This document shows positions 1 to 8,583 of a DNA stretch of 64,000 nucleotides, in pieces. The stretch is from Caballeronia pedi (GTDB lineage Bacteria; Pseudomonadota; Gammaproteobacteria; Burkholderiales; Burkholderiaceae). The stretch spans positions 472,459 through 536,458 of the forward strand of contig NZ_FCOE02000002.1 in the NCBI RefSeq assembly GCF_001544915.2, given 5' to 3'. Below the pieces are notes generated by a model. It made no database searches. It saw nothing but the letters and a program-made list of their open reading frames with translations, and was not told the DNA's origin. Position 1 is the stretch's first letter. Every line of letters starts with the position of its first letter. The position numbers and the translations under genes were made by a program.

Positions 1-344
1 CACGCGGAGATCACCGCCCATGTCAGCATGATGCGTGCGAGCCAGTTGCGCGCGCCCACTTTATGCAGGATCACATTGCTTGGCACTTCGAACAGAAAGT
101 AGCCGAGAAAGAAGATACCCGCGCCGATGCCGTAGATGGTTTCGCTGAAACGCAGATCGTTGAGCATCTGCAGCTTGGCGAAGCCTACGTTGACGCGATC
201 CAGATACGCGCCGAGATAGCACAGCATCAGAAAGGGAATGAGGCGGCGTCCGACCTTGGCGTAGGTCTTTGCTTCGAAGCTGGTTGCGTCGTGAGATGAC
301 GCGAACTCAGCCGTTGCCGTCGATGCGGCCAGTTTGGATTTCAT
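1..344 (-). CDS. MFS transporter, anion:cation symporter type (N-terminal part only)
   Basis: Reading leftwards from an ATG at 344, about 114 residues are visible before the window edge. After a hydrophilic N-terminus come the first hydrophobic segments, with RLIPFLMLCYLGAYLDRVNV and, further on, FEVPSNVILHKVGARNWLAR. This pattern is typical of the ACS family of the major facilitator superfamily (phthalate, tartrate and glucarate carriers), inner-membrane proton symporters for organic acids. It lies 56 bp downstream of the SDR gene on the same strand, so it is probably the uptake step of the same operon. The C-terminal two thirds are outside the window and the substrate cannot be read. Confidence 0.85.
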   Translation of the reverse strand, partial: MKSKLAASTATAEFASSHDATSFEAKTYAKVGRRLIPFLMLCYLGAYLDRVNVGFAKLQMLNDLRFSETIYGIGAGIFFLGYFLFEVPSNVILHKVGARNWLARIMLTWAVISA

Positions 345-400
345 AGGTGTCTCCAGCCATGTTTGGCGCCCCGGCTTTCCAGGTGCGCTGTTGCGTGCGA

Positions 401-1150
401 TCAATGAATCAACATGCCGCCGTTTACATCGAGGGTCACGCCGGTGAGATACGAAGACAGACCGCTCGCAAGAAACACGCAAGCGTTGGCGATATCCGCG
501 GCATCGCCGAGACGTCCCAGCGGAATGCCCTTGATGACGTCCGCGCGCATCTCCGGCGTGAGCTTGTCGCCGGTGATATCGGTCTGGATCAGGCCCGGCG
601 TGATCGAATTGACGCGGATGCCGTCGCCGCCGAATTCGCGCGCCATCGCCTTGCCTAGTCCGAGCACGCCGGCCTTCGCGGCGCTGTAATGCGGCCCGCC
701 GAAGATGCCGCCGCCACGCTGCGCCGACACCGACGACATGCAGACGATGCTCCCGCTCTTCTGCTTTTTCATCTGCGGAATGACGGCTTGCGACATATAC
801 AGCGTGCCGCGCAGGTTCACATCGATGACCGCATCGAAGTTATCCGCGCCAATTTCCAGCGTCTTGATGGGCTGCGTAATGCCCGCGTTGTTGATGAGCA
901 CGTCGATGCGCCCGTACTTTTCGATGGTCGCGCTGGCGGCGACGACGCACGCGGCTTTGTCGGTGACGTCGCAGGCGAGGCCGAGGTGGCCCTCGCCGAG
1001 ATCGTTCGCGGCGGCTTGCGCGTCCGCCTCCTTCAGGTCCAGCACGACGATACGCGCGCCCTGCGCCGCGAGCGCCCTGGCCGTCGCCTTGCCGATACCG
1101 CGCGCCGAAGCCGCCCCCGTGACGATCACTACCTGATTCTCGAGCAACAT
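401..1150 (-). CDS. SDR family NAD(P)-dependent oxidoreductase
   Basis: Classical short-chain dehydrogenase of about 249 residues, the usual length. It has the Rossmann glycine motif TGAASARGIG near the N-terminus, NNAG around residue 90, a serine in the MSSVS strand, and the catalytic YSAAK. The end, TGVTLDVNGGM, is the usual SDR C-terminus. Two ATGs are adjacent (1153 and 1150). I chose 1150 because it is 6 nt from a GGAG ribosome site, whereas 1153 is only 3 nt away. It lies between a LysR gene and an MFS gene on the same strand and probably oxidises or reduces an intermediate of the imported compound. The substrate is unknown. Confidence 0.9.
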   Translation of the reverse strand: MLLENQVVIVTGAASARGIGKATARALAAQGARIVVLDLKEADAQAAANDLGEGHLGLACDVTDKAACVVAASATIEKYGRIDVLINNAGITQPIKTLEIGADNFDAVIDVNLRGTLYMSQAVIPQMKKQKSGSIVCMSSVSAQRGGGIFGGPHYSAAKAGVLGLGKAMAREFGGDGIRVNSITPGLIQTDITGDKLTPEMRADVIKGIPLGRLGDAADIANACVFLASGLSSYLTGVTLDVNGGMLIH

Positions 1151-1216
1151 CATTGTCTCCGTTGGTTGTCTGGTGTAGACGCAGTGTCTTCGTTCTTCAC
1201 CTGACGATCAACGCAG

Positions 1217-1240
1217 TTCAGCTCAACTATTGCTGAGAAA
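1217..1240. promoter_or_regulatory. Candidate LysR-type operator upstream of the SDR gene
   Basis: The 90-bp gap between the lysR stop and the SDR start holds TTCAGC (1217-1222) and GCTGAG (1232-1237), a nearly perfect dyad with 9-bp spacing. Overlapping it is a second dyad, CTGA-N7-TCAG. Interleaved recognition and activation dyads are typical of LysR-regulated promoters. The regulator gene is adjacent. Confidence 0.45.
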
Positions 1241-1243
1241 TTT

Positions 1244-2137
1244 TCAGGTATGGCCGCGAGGCTCGATTTGCTGATCCATCCACGCGAGAAACTTGGCGAC
1301 GCGCGGCAATCCGGCGTTCTGGCTCGGGTAAACCAGATGATGCGCGCCGACTTCGACCGCATACTCCTTGCCGAACACGGGCACGAGCGAGCCGCGCTCC
1401 AGATGCACCGACGCGAGCATCGTGCTTTCGAGCGCGATGCCGTGACCGAGCGCCGCCGCTTCGAGCGACATGTACGAGCGATCGAAGGAGAAATCGAACG
1501 CCTTGCGTTTCGCCGCTACGCCGAACTTGCCGAACCACTGCCGCCATTGCACGAGCGGCGATTCGGAAAATATCAGCCGGCGTTCCAGCAGATCGTCGGG
1601 CGAGGAAACGGGAAAGCGCTCCAGATACGCGCGCGATGCGAGCGGCGCGATGGTTTCGTGACGCAAGGTTTTCACTTCGACATCGGTCCAGTGCGCGTAG
1701 CCGTGCCGCACGTCGATATCGTAGTAACCCGAGGTGAAGGACACATCCTCATAAGAGCACGCGAGATTCATTTGAATGTCGCCGTTCGCTTCCTGAAATG
1801 CGGCGAGGCGCGGCAAGAGCCACATGAGTCCGAAGCTCGGGCTCGAATGAATCCGCAGGATCTCGACGGATGTCTCGCTCGACGCGCGCTCGGTTGCGCG
1901 ATTGAGTTCGGCGAGCGCGCCGGTGACATCGGAGAGATATTGCGTGCCGGTCGGCGTGAGCACGAGGCCGCGGCCGAGACGCGTGAACAGCGGACGCCCG
2001 ACGATACTCTCCAGATTCGCCAGTTGATGACTGACCGCGGAGGGCGTGAGGCCGAGTTCGTCGGCGGCGCGGTTCACGCTCTTGGTTCGCGCGACGCTTT
2101 CGAACGCGATGATGGATTTCAGCGGAGGAAGGCGCAT
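1244..2137 (-). CDS. LysR family transcriptional regulator
   Basis: 297 residues, standard LysR size. The N-terminal winged helix-turn-helix is clear (FESVARTKSVNRAADELGLT, then PSAVSHQLANLE), followed by a periplasmic-binding-like co-inducer domain. The subgroup resembles GcvA-type regulators, with a long N-terminal HTH and the YDIDVRHG stretch in the effector domain. It starts 6 nt after the stop of the AhpD-like gene and precedes the SDR and MFS genes on the same strand. It probably controls this small operon, using the dyad at 1217-1240. The inducer is not known. Confidence 0.9.
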   Translation of the reverse strand: MRLPPLKSIIAFESVARTKSVNRAADELGLTPSAVSHQLANLESIVGRPLFTRLGRGLVLTPTGTQYLSDVTGALAELNRATERASSETSVEILRIHSSPSFGLMWLLPRLAAFQEANGDIQMNLACSYEDVSFTSGYYDIDVRHGYAHWTDVEVKTLRHETIAPLASRAYLERFPVSSPDDLLERRLIFSESPLVQWRQWFGKFGVAAKRKAFDFSFDRSYMSLEAAALGHGIALESTMLASVHLERGSLVPVFGKEYAVEVGAHHLVYPSQNAGLPRVAKFLAWMDQQIEPRGHT

Positions 2138-2143
2138 GGCTCG

Positions 2144-2731
2144 TTACTTCGGCTCTTTCGGCACACGCCCCATCAAGAAGAACTCATCATTGGGCCGCAT
2201 CGAGATCACGTTCGCCATGCGGTTCGACAAGCCGAAGAACGCCGTGATCGCCGCGATATCCCACGCGTCTGCATCGCTGAAACCGTGTGCGTGCAGCGTG
2301 GCGAAATCCGTCTCGTCCACCGTGCCCGAGGCCCGGCACACCTTCAGCGCGAAATCGAGCATGGCCTTTTGACGCGGCGTGATATCCGCCTTGCGATGAT
2401 TGACCGCCACCTGATCCGCAACCAGCGCGTTCTTCTCGTAGATCCGCAGAATCGCCCCATGCGCGACGACGCAATAGAGGCAATCGTTCACCGCGCTCGT
2501 CGCGACGACGATCATCTCGCGTTCGCCCTTGCTGAGGCCGCCGTCCTTGAGCATCAGCGCATCGTGATAGGCGAAGAACGCGCGGAACTCATCGGGCCGA
2601 TGCGCGAGCGTGAGAAACACGTTCGGCACGAAGCCGGCCTTCTCCTGCACGTCGAGAATGCGCGCGCGGATATCGTCGGGCCAGTCTTGGGGATCGGGAA
2701 CGGGATAGCGGCTGATCGGCTTTTGCGTCAT
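2144..2731 (-). CDS. Carboxymuconolactone decarboxylase / AhpD-like peroxidase-related protein
   Basis: 195 residues. The AhpD/CMD core is visible: an acidic RE pair at about 71, then C84-L-Y-C87-V-V-A-H91, the Cys-x-x-Cys...His site of alkylhydroperoxidase-type proteins. The N-terminal start (RYPVPDPQDWPDDIRARI) and overall length resemble the 'uncharacterised peroxidase-related enzyme' family. Such proteins reduce peroxides or catalyse small cofactor-free reactions. It is the first gene of a leftward run (this gene, lysR, SDR, MFS) with only 6 nt to lysR, so co-transcription is likely. Its specific role in the pathway is inferred only from position. Confidence 0.85.
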   Translation of the reverse strand: MTQKPISRYPVPDPQDWPDDIRARILDVQEKAGFVPNVFLTLAHRPDEFRAFFAYHDALMLKDGGLSKGEREMIVVATSAVNDCLYCVVAHGAILRIYEKNALVADQVAVNHRKADITPRQKAMLDFALKVCRASGTVDETDFATLHAHGFSDADAWDIAAITAFFGLSNRMANVISMRPNDEFFLMGRVPKEPK

Positions 2732-2779
2732 GACGTCCTCGAAGGCGTTGATCGAACGGCCATTGTAGAGCCAGCCGCT

Positions 2780-5389
2780 TCAGCGCGTGATCGTCAGGGA
2801 TGACAGAAGCTTGAGCAGGCTGTCCACGTTGACCGGCTTGACGAAGTGATAATCGAAGCCCGCCGACTGCGCGCGCAGACGGTCTTCGGCCTGTCCATAA
2901 CCCGTGATCGCGATCAGCAGCGGAGTCGTGTCGCCCTTGCGACGCAGTCGGCGCGCGAGTTCGTAGCCGTCGATGTCGGGCAGGCCGATATCGAGCAGCG
3001 CCACATCAGGTTGCAAGAGGGGCGCGGCTTCCAGTGCTTCCGCCGACGAATACGCGACGCGCGCGGCATGTCCCTCCGACTCGCACAGCATCGCGAGTGA
3101 ATCGGCGGCGTCGCGGTTATCGTCGACGACGAGAATGCGCAGCGCCGCGCGCGCTTCGCGCAGGCTCGTGTCCGAGAGCGCGAGCGCCGAATGCCGCTCG
3201 TGATGATGCAGGCGCGGCAGCCGTATGGTGACGGTCGTGCCGAGACCCGGCCCGGGGCTTTGCACGGTGATCGTGCCTTTGTGCATCTCGACGAGCTTCT
3301 TCACGAGAGACAGCCCGATACCCAGCCCGCCGTTCGAGCGGTCGAGCGTGCGCTCGCCTTGCGAGAACAACTCGAATACTTTCGGCAGCAGGTCCGGCGA
3401 GATGCCCGTGCCCGTATCGGCGATGACGATGGATACCCATTCGTCATCCGCCTGCACGCTCACGGTGATGCGGCCTTGCTCCGGCGTGTATTTGCTCGCA
3501 TTGTTCAGCACGTTCACGAGAATCTGCGAGAGCCGGGTCGGGTCGCCGCAGACCCAGGTCGTCGCATCAGAGACATCGACCTGGATATTCTGCGAGCGTG
3601 ACTCGACCATGCCCGCGATCGCTTCCACCGCGTGATACACCGCGGTGCCGACGAGAATCGGTTCGGTTTGCAACGCGATGCGTCCCTGCGTGATGCGCGA
3701 CACTTCGAGCAGGTCGTCGACGATGCGCGTCATGTGCTCCACCTGTCTGCGCATCAGATCGATGAGTTCGTTCAGACGTTCATCGCCATCCCGATCCTTT
3801 TGCAACAGCGCGATGGCCGTGCGCAAGGGCGCGAGCGGGTTGCGCAACTCATGCGCGAGCATCGCGAGGAATTCATCCTTGCGGCGTCCTGCTTCACGCA
3901 GCATGAGTTCCATGTGCTTGCGCTCGGTGATGTCGATCACACTGCCGATGATGCGCAGCGGCTCGCCGTCCTTGCTGCGCTGGAGCAGGGCGCTGCCCTG
4001 CATCCATTGCTCGCCGTGCGGATTGCGCACGCGGAATTCGAAGTGCCCTTCGGGGTTATCGCCCTGCGCGAGGCTACGCACGTAACGGTCGAGCGTCGCG
4101 CTGTCATCGGGATGCACGCGCGTGAGTGCTGCATCGTAGCTGAGTGTTTCGGTCACCTGACGTTCTCCGCCGGTTTCGAGCACGAGCGTCCACGTCGCGA
4201 GTTCCAGCGATGCAATGCGGATGTTCGCGGCCTGCATCGCCACGGTCAGGCGCAGGCTGCGTGCTTCGATCGCGGCCTGCGCCTCGTAGCGCGGCGTGAC
4301 GTCGGTCGTCGTGCCGAACCATTCCTGCAGATTGCCCTTGTCGTCGTAGAGCGGCGCGGCGTGCGCCTGCACCATGCGATACACGCCGTCGCGCCGGTAC
4401 ATGCGAAAGGTGAGCGTGCGCGCCGTGCCTTCGCGCAACGCTTCGAGCCATGCCTGATGGGTGCGCTCGCGGTCGTCGGGATGGATATAGTCGAGCCATC
4501 CCCAGCCGGACAATATTTCGGGCGACGTGCCCGTGAACTGCTCCCATTCACCGCCCGACGGACGAATCTCGCCGTTCGCATCGGCGGACCAGACGAGCGC
4601 GCCGGTCGTCTCGACGAGTGCGCGATAGCGCCGTTCGGAAAGACTCAGGCGCTCTTCATCGGCGCGTTGCGTGCTGATGTCGAAGCTCACGCCATAGACG
4701 CGCGCGAGCACGCCGTGACGATCGAACTCGGGATGCCCGCGCATGCGCAACCAACGTCGCGTTCCCTGCTCGCCTTCGAGCACGAAGTCGAATTCGAAAG
4801 GTCCGCCGTCGCGCAATGCTTCGGTAAGCTTACGTTGAAACGGTTCGCGATACTCCGGCGCGACACGGTCCCATACTTCCGATAGCAAAACTGCTTCGGT
4901 GCCGGGCGGAAAGGAATAGAGCGCGGCGAGTTGCGCGGTCATGCGCACGACGCGTGTCTTCATGTCCCATTCCCACGCGCCCATGCGCGCGCCCGCGAAT
5001 GCAGCCTGAAGGCGCCGTTCGCTCGCCTCGTACATTGCCCATGCGTGGCGGCACTCGTGAATGTCGATCGCAACACCGACCGTATCGGAGATCTGGCCTT
5101 CCTCGTCGCGGCGCGCCTGCAGGTGCAGCGTATGCCAGCGGAACGCGCCGTCCGCGCGCAGCAGACGCACGTCGACGTTGCGCAGCAGCGTGCCATCGCG
5201 CATTTGACGCAGTGCATCGAGAACGGGCGGGATGTCGTCGGGGTGGACAAAAGCTTTCCACGAACGCCCGACGAGTTCGGGAAAGGCAATGCCGAGATAG
5301 CGGCACGCCCACGGATTCGCATACTGGATCACCCCGTCGCGCGCCGCGCGCCACACGAACGACGGCAGAAAATGAGCAGGATCGTGCAT
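2780..5389 (-). CDS. PAS-domain hybrid histidine kinase with C-terminal receiver
   Basis: 869 residues with no evident membrane segment, so probably a cytoplasmic sensor. Domain order: four PAS/PAC repeats (about 5-110, 125-245, 255-370 and a degenerate one at 385-490), HisKA with LAHELRNPLAP (His513), HATPase with N box (N630), DTGTGI (658-663) and GLGIGLSLVKKL, then a CheY-like receiver (LRILVVDDN at 750, phospho-Asp D800, Lys851). The receiver would take phosphate from His513. A partner regulator was not seen nearby, so the output pathway is unknown. It is downstream of the small basic protein gene on the same strand, with a 136-bp gap. Confidence 0.92.
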   Translation of the reverse strand: MHDPAHFLPSFVWRAARDGVIQYANPWACRYLGIAFPELVGRSWKAFVHPDDIPPVLDALRQMRDGTLLRNVDVRLLRADGAFRWHTLHLQARRDEEGQISDTVGVAIDIHECRHAWAMYEASERRLQAAFAGARMGAWEWDMKTRVVRMTAQLAALYSFPPGTEAVLLSEVWDRVAPEYREPFQRKLTEALRDGGPFEFDFVLEGEQGTRRWLRMRGHPEFDRHGVLARVYGVSFDISTQRADEERLSLSERRYRALVETTGALVWSADANGEIRPSGGEWEQFTGTSPEILSGWGWLDYIHPDDRERTHQAWLEALREGTARTLTFRMYRRDGVYRMVQAHAAPLYDDKGNLQEWFGTTTDVTPRYEAQAAIEARSLRLTVAMQAANIRIASLELATWTLVLETGGERQVTETLSYDAALTRVHPDDSATLDRYVRSLAQGDNPEGHFEFRVRNPHGEQWMQGSALLQRSKDGEPLRIIGSVIDITERKHMELMLREAGRRKDEFLAMLAHELRNPLAPLRTAIALLQKDRDGDERLNELIDLMRRQVEHMTRIVDDLLEVSRITQGRIALQTEPILVGTAVYHAVEAIAGMVESRSQNIQVDVSDATTWVCGDPTRLSQILVNVLNNASKYTPEQGRITVSVQADDEWVSIVIADTGTGISPDLLPKVFELFSQGERTLDRSNGGLGIGLSLVKKLVEMHKGTITVQSPGPGLGTTVTIRLPRLHHHERHSALALSDTSLREARAALRILVVDDNRDAADSLAMLCESEGHAARVAYSSAEALEAAPLLQPDVALLDIGLPDIDGYELARRLRRKGDTTPLLIAITGYGQAEDRLRAQSAGFDYHFVKPVNVDSLLKLLSSLTITR

Positions 5390-5525
5390 GAGCGGTCTTG
5401 CTTCGTTGTTTCGGCGAGACGCGTCGCCGGGCGCGGCATCGAGGGCAGCGATAGCTTAGGGATACCATACAACAAAAGCGATGCTGTCCGGTCGCGCGTG
5501 ACCGCATTGCAATTCATCTAATGAA

Positions 5526-5702
5526 TCAACCTGCTTCGCCTACCTCCTTCGGGTCGGGGAGCTTGCCTTGCTTGTCGCGCTTTGGCGGCGCAGGCTCGTC
5601 CTTCATTGCGCGCTTTTGTTCATCGGACAGGCGGCGGTCAGCCACATTCGGATCCTCGGGCGTTTGTTTCGGCGGGGTGGGACGATCTGTTTGCTCGGTC
5701 AT
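5526..5702 (-). CDS. Small hydrophilic protein, unknown function
   Basis: 58 residues if started at the ATG at 5702, which is 8 nt from a good AAGGAG ribosome site. The longer frame to 5780 has no such site. The product is very polar, rich in Pro, Lys, Asp and Glu (TPPKQTPEDPNVADRRLSDE), with no hydrophobic core, and is probably disordered. I do not recognise the family. The strong ribosome site and coding-like composition are the support for its being real. Confidence 0.6.
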   Translation of the reverse strand: MTEQTDRPTPPKQTPEDPNVADRRLSDEQKRAMKDEPAPPKRDKQGKLPDPKEVGEAG

Positions 5703-5792
5703 GAGAAGCTCCTTGTCATCGTGATTGGATGGACGCGGAGATTGGCCGCACGCGACGTGCCCGCTCATCGGCTCAGGCATAGGCGATGCTGA

Positions 5793-6992
5793 ATGTTCCG
5801 GTTTGCGAAGCAGAACGTTCTTCCTTTCACACCACTCATGCTCGACTCAAAACAGGCCCTGGCGGTTATGTCCATGCTGGCGTGCGCGGCGTTCATGCCG
5901 CTTAGCGCCGCGGCGGCGTCGATCACTTCCGCGCCTTATGGCACGACGCAGCAAGGTCAGGCGGTCGTGCAATACACGCTCTCGAATGCGCGCGGCGTGA
6001 CGATGAACTGCATCACCTATGGCGGCATCGTCACACGGCTCGATGTGCCCGACCGGCGCGGACGTCGCGCGGATATCGTGCTCGGCTTCGGCTCGCTCGG
6101 CGATTACGAGAAGTACAACGGCAAGATTCATTTCGGCGGGTTGATCGGGCGTTATGCGAACCGCATCGCTGATGGACGGTTCGAGCTCGACGGACACACC
6201 TACAAGTTGCCGGTCAACGAGCCGCCGAACACGCTGCATGGCGGGCCGCACGGCTTCGACGAAAAAGTCTGGACCGTGGTGAGAACATTCCAGGGCGCGC
6301 AGGGCGCGGGCGTGCAGCTTCGCTACGTGAGTCCCGACGGCGAGAACGGCTTTCCCGGCACGCTCACGGTCGACGTCACCTACACACTCACGGACGACAG
6401 CGAAGTGCGCATCGACTATCGCGCGAAGACGGACAAGCCGACTGTCGTGAACCTCACTAATCACAGCTACTTCAATCTCGCGGGCGAGAACAGCGGCGGC
6501 GTCGAAAGTCAGCTCATCATGATCGCGGGATCGGGCTATACGCCGACGCGGCCCGATTCAATTCCCACGGGCGAGATCGCGAACGTCGAGAACACACCGC
6601 TCGATCTGCGCGCGCTGACGCCGATCGGCGCGCGGCTGCGTTCATCTCATCAGCAGATGCGCTTTGCGCGCGGCTACGATCACAACTGGAAGCTCAACAA
6701 GAATGGCCAGCGTATCGATGAAGCGATCTTCGCGGCGCGCGCCTACGATCCGTCGAGCGGCCGCGTGCTCGATGTCTACACGACCCAACCGGGCCTGCAG
6801 TTTTACACCGGCAACGGTCTGGACGGCAGCGCGATCGGCACGTCGGGCACGGCGTACCGGCAGGCGGATGGCTTCGCGCTGGAAACCCAGCACTTTCCCG
6901 ACTCGCCGAATCGTCCGGCGTTCCCGTCGACCGAGCTCAAGCCCGGCGACGAGTATCACGAAGTCACGGTCTGGAAGATCGGCGTGCGTTGA
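5793..6992 (+). CDS. galM: Aldose 1-epimerase (galactose mutarotase), exported
   Basis: 399 residues from 5793; an internal ATG at 5838 would give a tighter signal peptide. Neither has a strong ribosome site. A hydrophobic signal sequence ending in AAAAS precedes the fold, so the enzyme should act in the periplasm, where it interconverts alpha and beta anomers of sugars. Family motifs are present: GRYANRIADGRF, NTLHGG, NLTNHSYFNLAG (catalytic His region) and the C-terminal ALETQHFPDSPN (catalytic Glu region). It is convergent with the GntP permease gene only 9 bp away. Its partner sugar is not evident. Confidence 0.93.
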   Translation: MFRFAKQNVLPFTPLMLDSKQALAVMSMLACAAFMPLSAAAASITSAPYGTTQQGQAVVQYTLSNARGVTMNCITYGGIVTRLDVPDRRGRRADIVLGFGSLGDYEKYNGKIHFGGLIGRYANRIADGRFELDGHTYKLPVNEPPNTLHGGPHGFDEKVWTVVRTFQGAQGAGVQLRYVSPDGENGFPGTLTVDVTYTLTDDSEVRIDYRAKTDKPTVVNLTNHSYFNLAGENSGGVESQLIMIAGSGYTPTRPDSIPTGEIANVENTPLDLRALTPIGARLRSSHQQMRFARGYDHNWKLNKNGQRIDEAIFAARAYDPSSGRVLDVYTTQPGLQFYTGNGLDGSAIGTSGTAYRQADGFALETQHFPDSPNRPAFPSTELKPGDEYHEVTVWKIGVR

Positions 6993-7001
6993 CGTCGCGG
7001 T

Positions 7002-8378
7002 TCAGGTCAGCACGTTCCACAACACGAACGTCAGCACGAGTCCGACCACGGAGACGATCGTCTGGAGTACGGACCATACGGCAACCGTGTGTTTCAGCTT
7101 GAGGCCGAAGTATTCACGTACCATCCAGAAGCCCGCGTCGTTGACGTGACAGAAGAACACGGAGCCCGCGCCGATCGCCAGCGCGATCAGCGAGCTGTGC
7201 GTCGCCGTGAGTCCGCCCACGACCGGCGCGACGATCCCCGCGGTCGTCGTCGTGGCGACGGTCGCGGAGCCTGTCGCCTGCCGCAATGCGACCGCGATCA
7301 GCCACGCGAGCAAAATCAGCGGCAAGTGCGTGCCGACCGCAATCTTCCCGATGGTCACGCTGATGCCCGCGTTCACGAGCATCTGCTTCAGGCCGCCGCC
7401 CGCGCCGATGGTGAGCAGGAGCGCCGCGATCGGTGGCAGGCTCTTGCGCAGAATGCCGCCGACGCGCTCGCGCGCCATGCCGCGCGACCAGCCGAGCATC
7501 ACGATCGCGAAGAGCACCGTCAGGGCGAGTGCGATGAGCGGCTCGCCGACGAAATCGAGCGTGTCGTACAACAGCGTGTCTTTCGCGAGCGCGAGCTTCG
7601 CGACCGTGCGGCCGAGCATCATCACGACGGGCAGCAGGATCGTGACTAGCGATATCGCGAAGCCCGGCGTCGCTGCGCCGTCGCCATGCGCGGTAAAGAG
7701 CTGGCCCATTTCCTCGGGCTCGTCGATATGTAGCCGCTTCGACAGCCAGATGCCATACAGCGGCCCCGCGAGAATCACCGCGGGCAGCGCAACGATCAAA
7801 CCGAGACCGAGCGTCAGGCCGAGATCGGCATGCAGCGCGCTCACCGCGATCAGCGGTCCCGGGTGCGGCGGCAGGAGCGCGTGCAGCGTCGTCATGCCGG
7901 CGAGCGCGGGAATCGCGATACGCAGGATCGGCTGCTTCGCGCGGCGCGCCATCACGAAGATGATCGGGACCATCATCACGAGACCCACTTCGAAGAACAG
8001 CGGCAAGCCGACGATGATCGCGACGAACGCCATCATCCACGGCAGGCGGCGCGGCGTCGAATGATCGAGCAGTGTGGTGACGAGGCGGTCGGCCGCGCCG
8101 GATTCGGCCATCAGCGCGCCGAGCATGGCGCCGAGCGCGATGATGATGCCGACATCGCCGAGCAGCGCGCCCGCGCCCTTGCTGAACGCCTGCGCGATCG
8201 CTTCGAGCGGTTGATGTGCAGCGAAGCCCGCCGCGAACGTGCCCACCAGAATGGACAGGAACGGCGCGAGCTTGAGCACGCTGATGGCAACGATGATGAT
8301 CGCGAGGCCGAGTGCGCAGGCGATAAGAAGTTGAGTGTCGTGGACGGACCAGGGGGCGAGGGTTGTCGTTGGATTCAC
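7002..8378 (-). CDS. GntP family gluconate:H+ symporter
   Basis: 458 residues, highly hydrophobic with about 12-14 membrane segments, matching the GntT/GntP/IdnT family length. Characteristic stretches include GDVGIIIALGAMLGALMAESGAA, LFFEVGLVMMVPIIF and LLPPHPGPLIAV. The start is GTG at 8378 with AAGG 5 nt upstream. It probably imports gluconate or a related sugar acid. It is divergent from the ECF41 sigma gene; the 205-bp gap between them holds a large hairpin at 8396-8457 that lies in its leader or promoter. No gluconate kinase is beside it. Confidence 0.93.
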   Translation of the reverse strand: MNPTTTLAPWSVHDTQLLIACALGLAIIIVAISVLKLAPFLSILVGTFAAGFAAHQPLEAIAQAFSKGAGALLGDVGIIIALGAMLGALMAESGAADRLVTTLLDHSTPRRLPWMMAFVAIIVGLPLFFEVGLVMMVPIIFVMARRAKQPILRIAIPALAGMTTLHALLPPHPGPLIAVSALHADLGLTLGLGLIVALPAVILAGPLYGIWLSKRLHIDEPEEMGQLFTAHGDGAATPGFAISLVTILLPVVMMLGRTVAKLALAKDTLLYDTLDFVGEPLIALALTVLFAIVMLGWSRGMARERVGGILRKSLPPIAALLLTIGAGGGLKQMLVNAGISVTIGKIAVGTHLPLILLAWLIAVALRQATGSATVATTTTAGIVAPVVGGLTATHSSLIALAIGAGSVFFCHVNDAGFWMVREYFGLKLKHTVAVWSVLQTIVSVVGLVLTFVLWNVLT

Positions 8379-8395
8379 AGTGACCTTGGGCTGAC

Positions 8396-8457
8396 GCTAT
8401 TACGATGAGCTTTCGCATCCAGCGCACATGCGGAATGCGAAGCCCCGTCGTAATAGC
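8396..8457. repeat. 62-bp imperfect hairpin in the gntP / sigma factor intergenic region
   Basis: Outer arms GCTATTACGA (8396-8405) and TCGTAATAGC (8448-8457) are perfectly complementary. Inside, GCTTTCGCAT pairs with ATGCGAAGC with one bulged base. It lies 18 bp from the gntP GTG start and 127 bp from the sigma gene. It may be an operator, an mRNA leader structure, or a small mobile palindromic unit. Being upstream of both genes, it is not a terminator for either. Confidence 0.6.
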
Positions 8458-8583
8458 ACTTTTCGAATCGACGGTCAAAAAATGCCCGCGTAATGCTCAG
8501 AACTTAATTGCGTCATCGCATCATCCACTCATACGCACGCGCGCGTAATATACGATCACCTTTAACGCAGCTTTCAAATCGTC

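Noticed and set aside
1250..2803. 517-residue open frame on the + strand
   Set aside because: Antisense to the lysR and AhpD-like genes. Arg-, His- and Glu-rich composition and no recognisable domain: a high-GC shadow.
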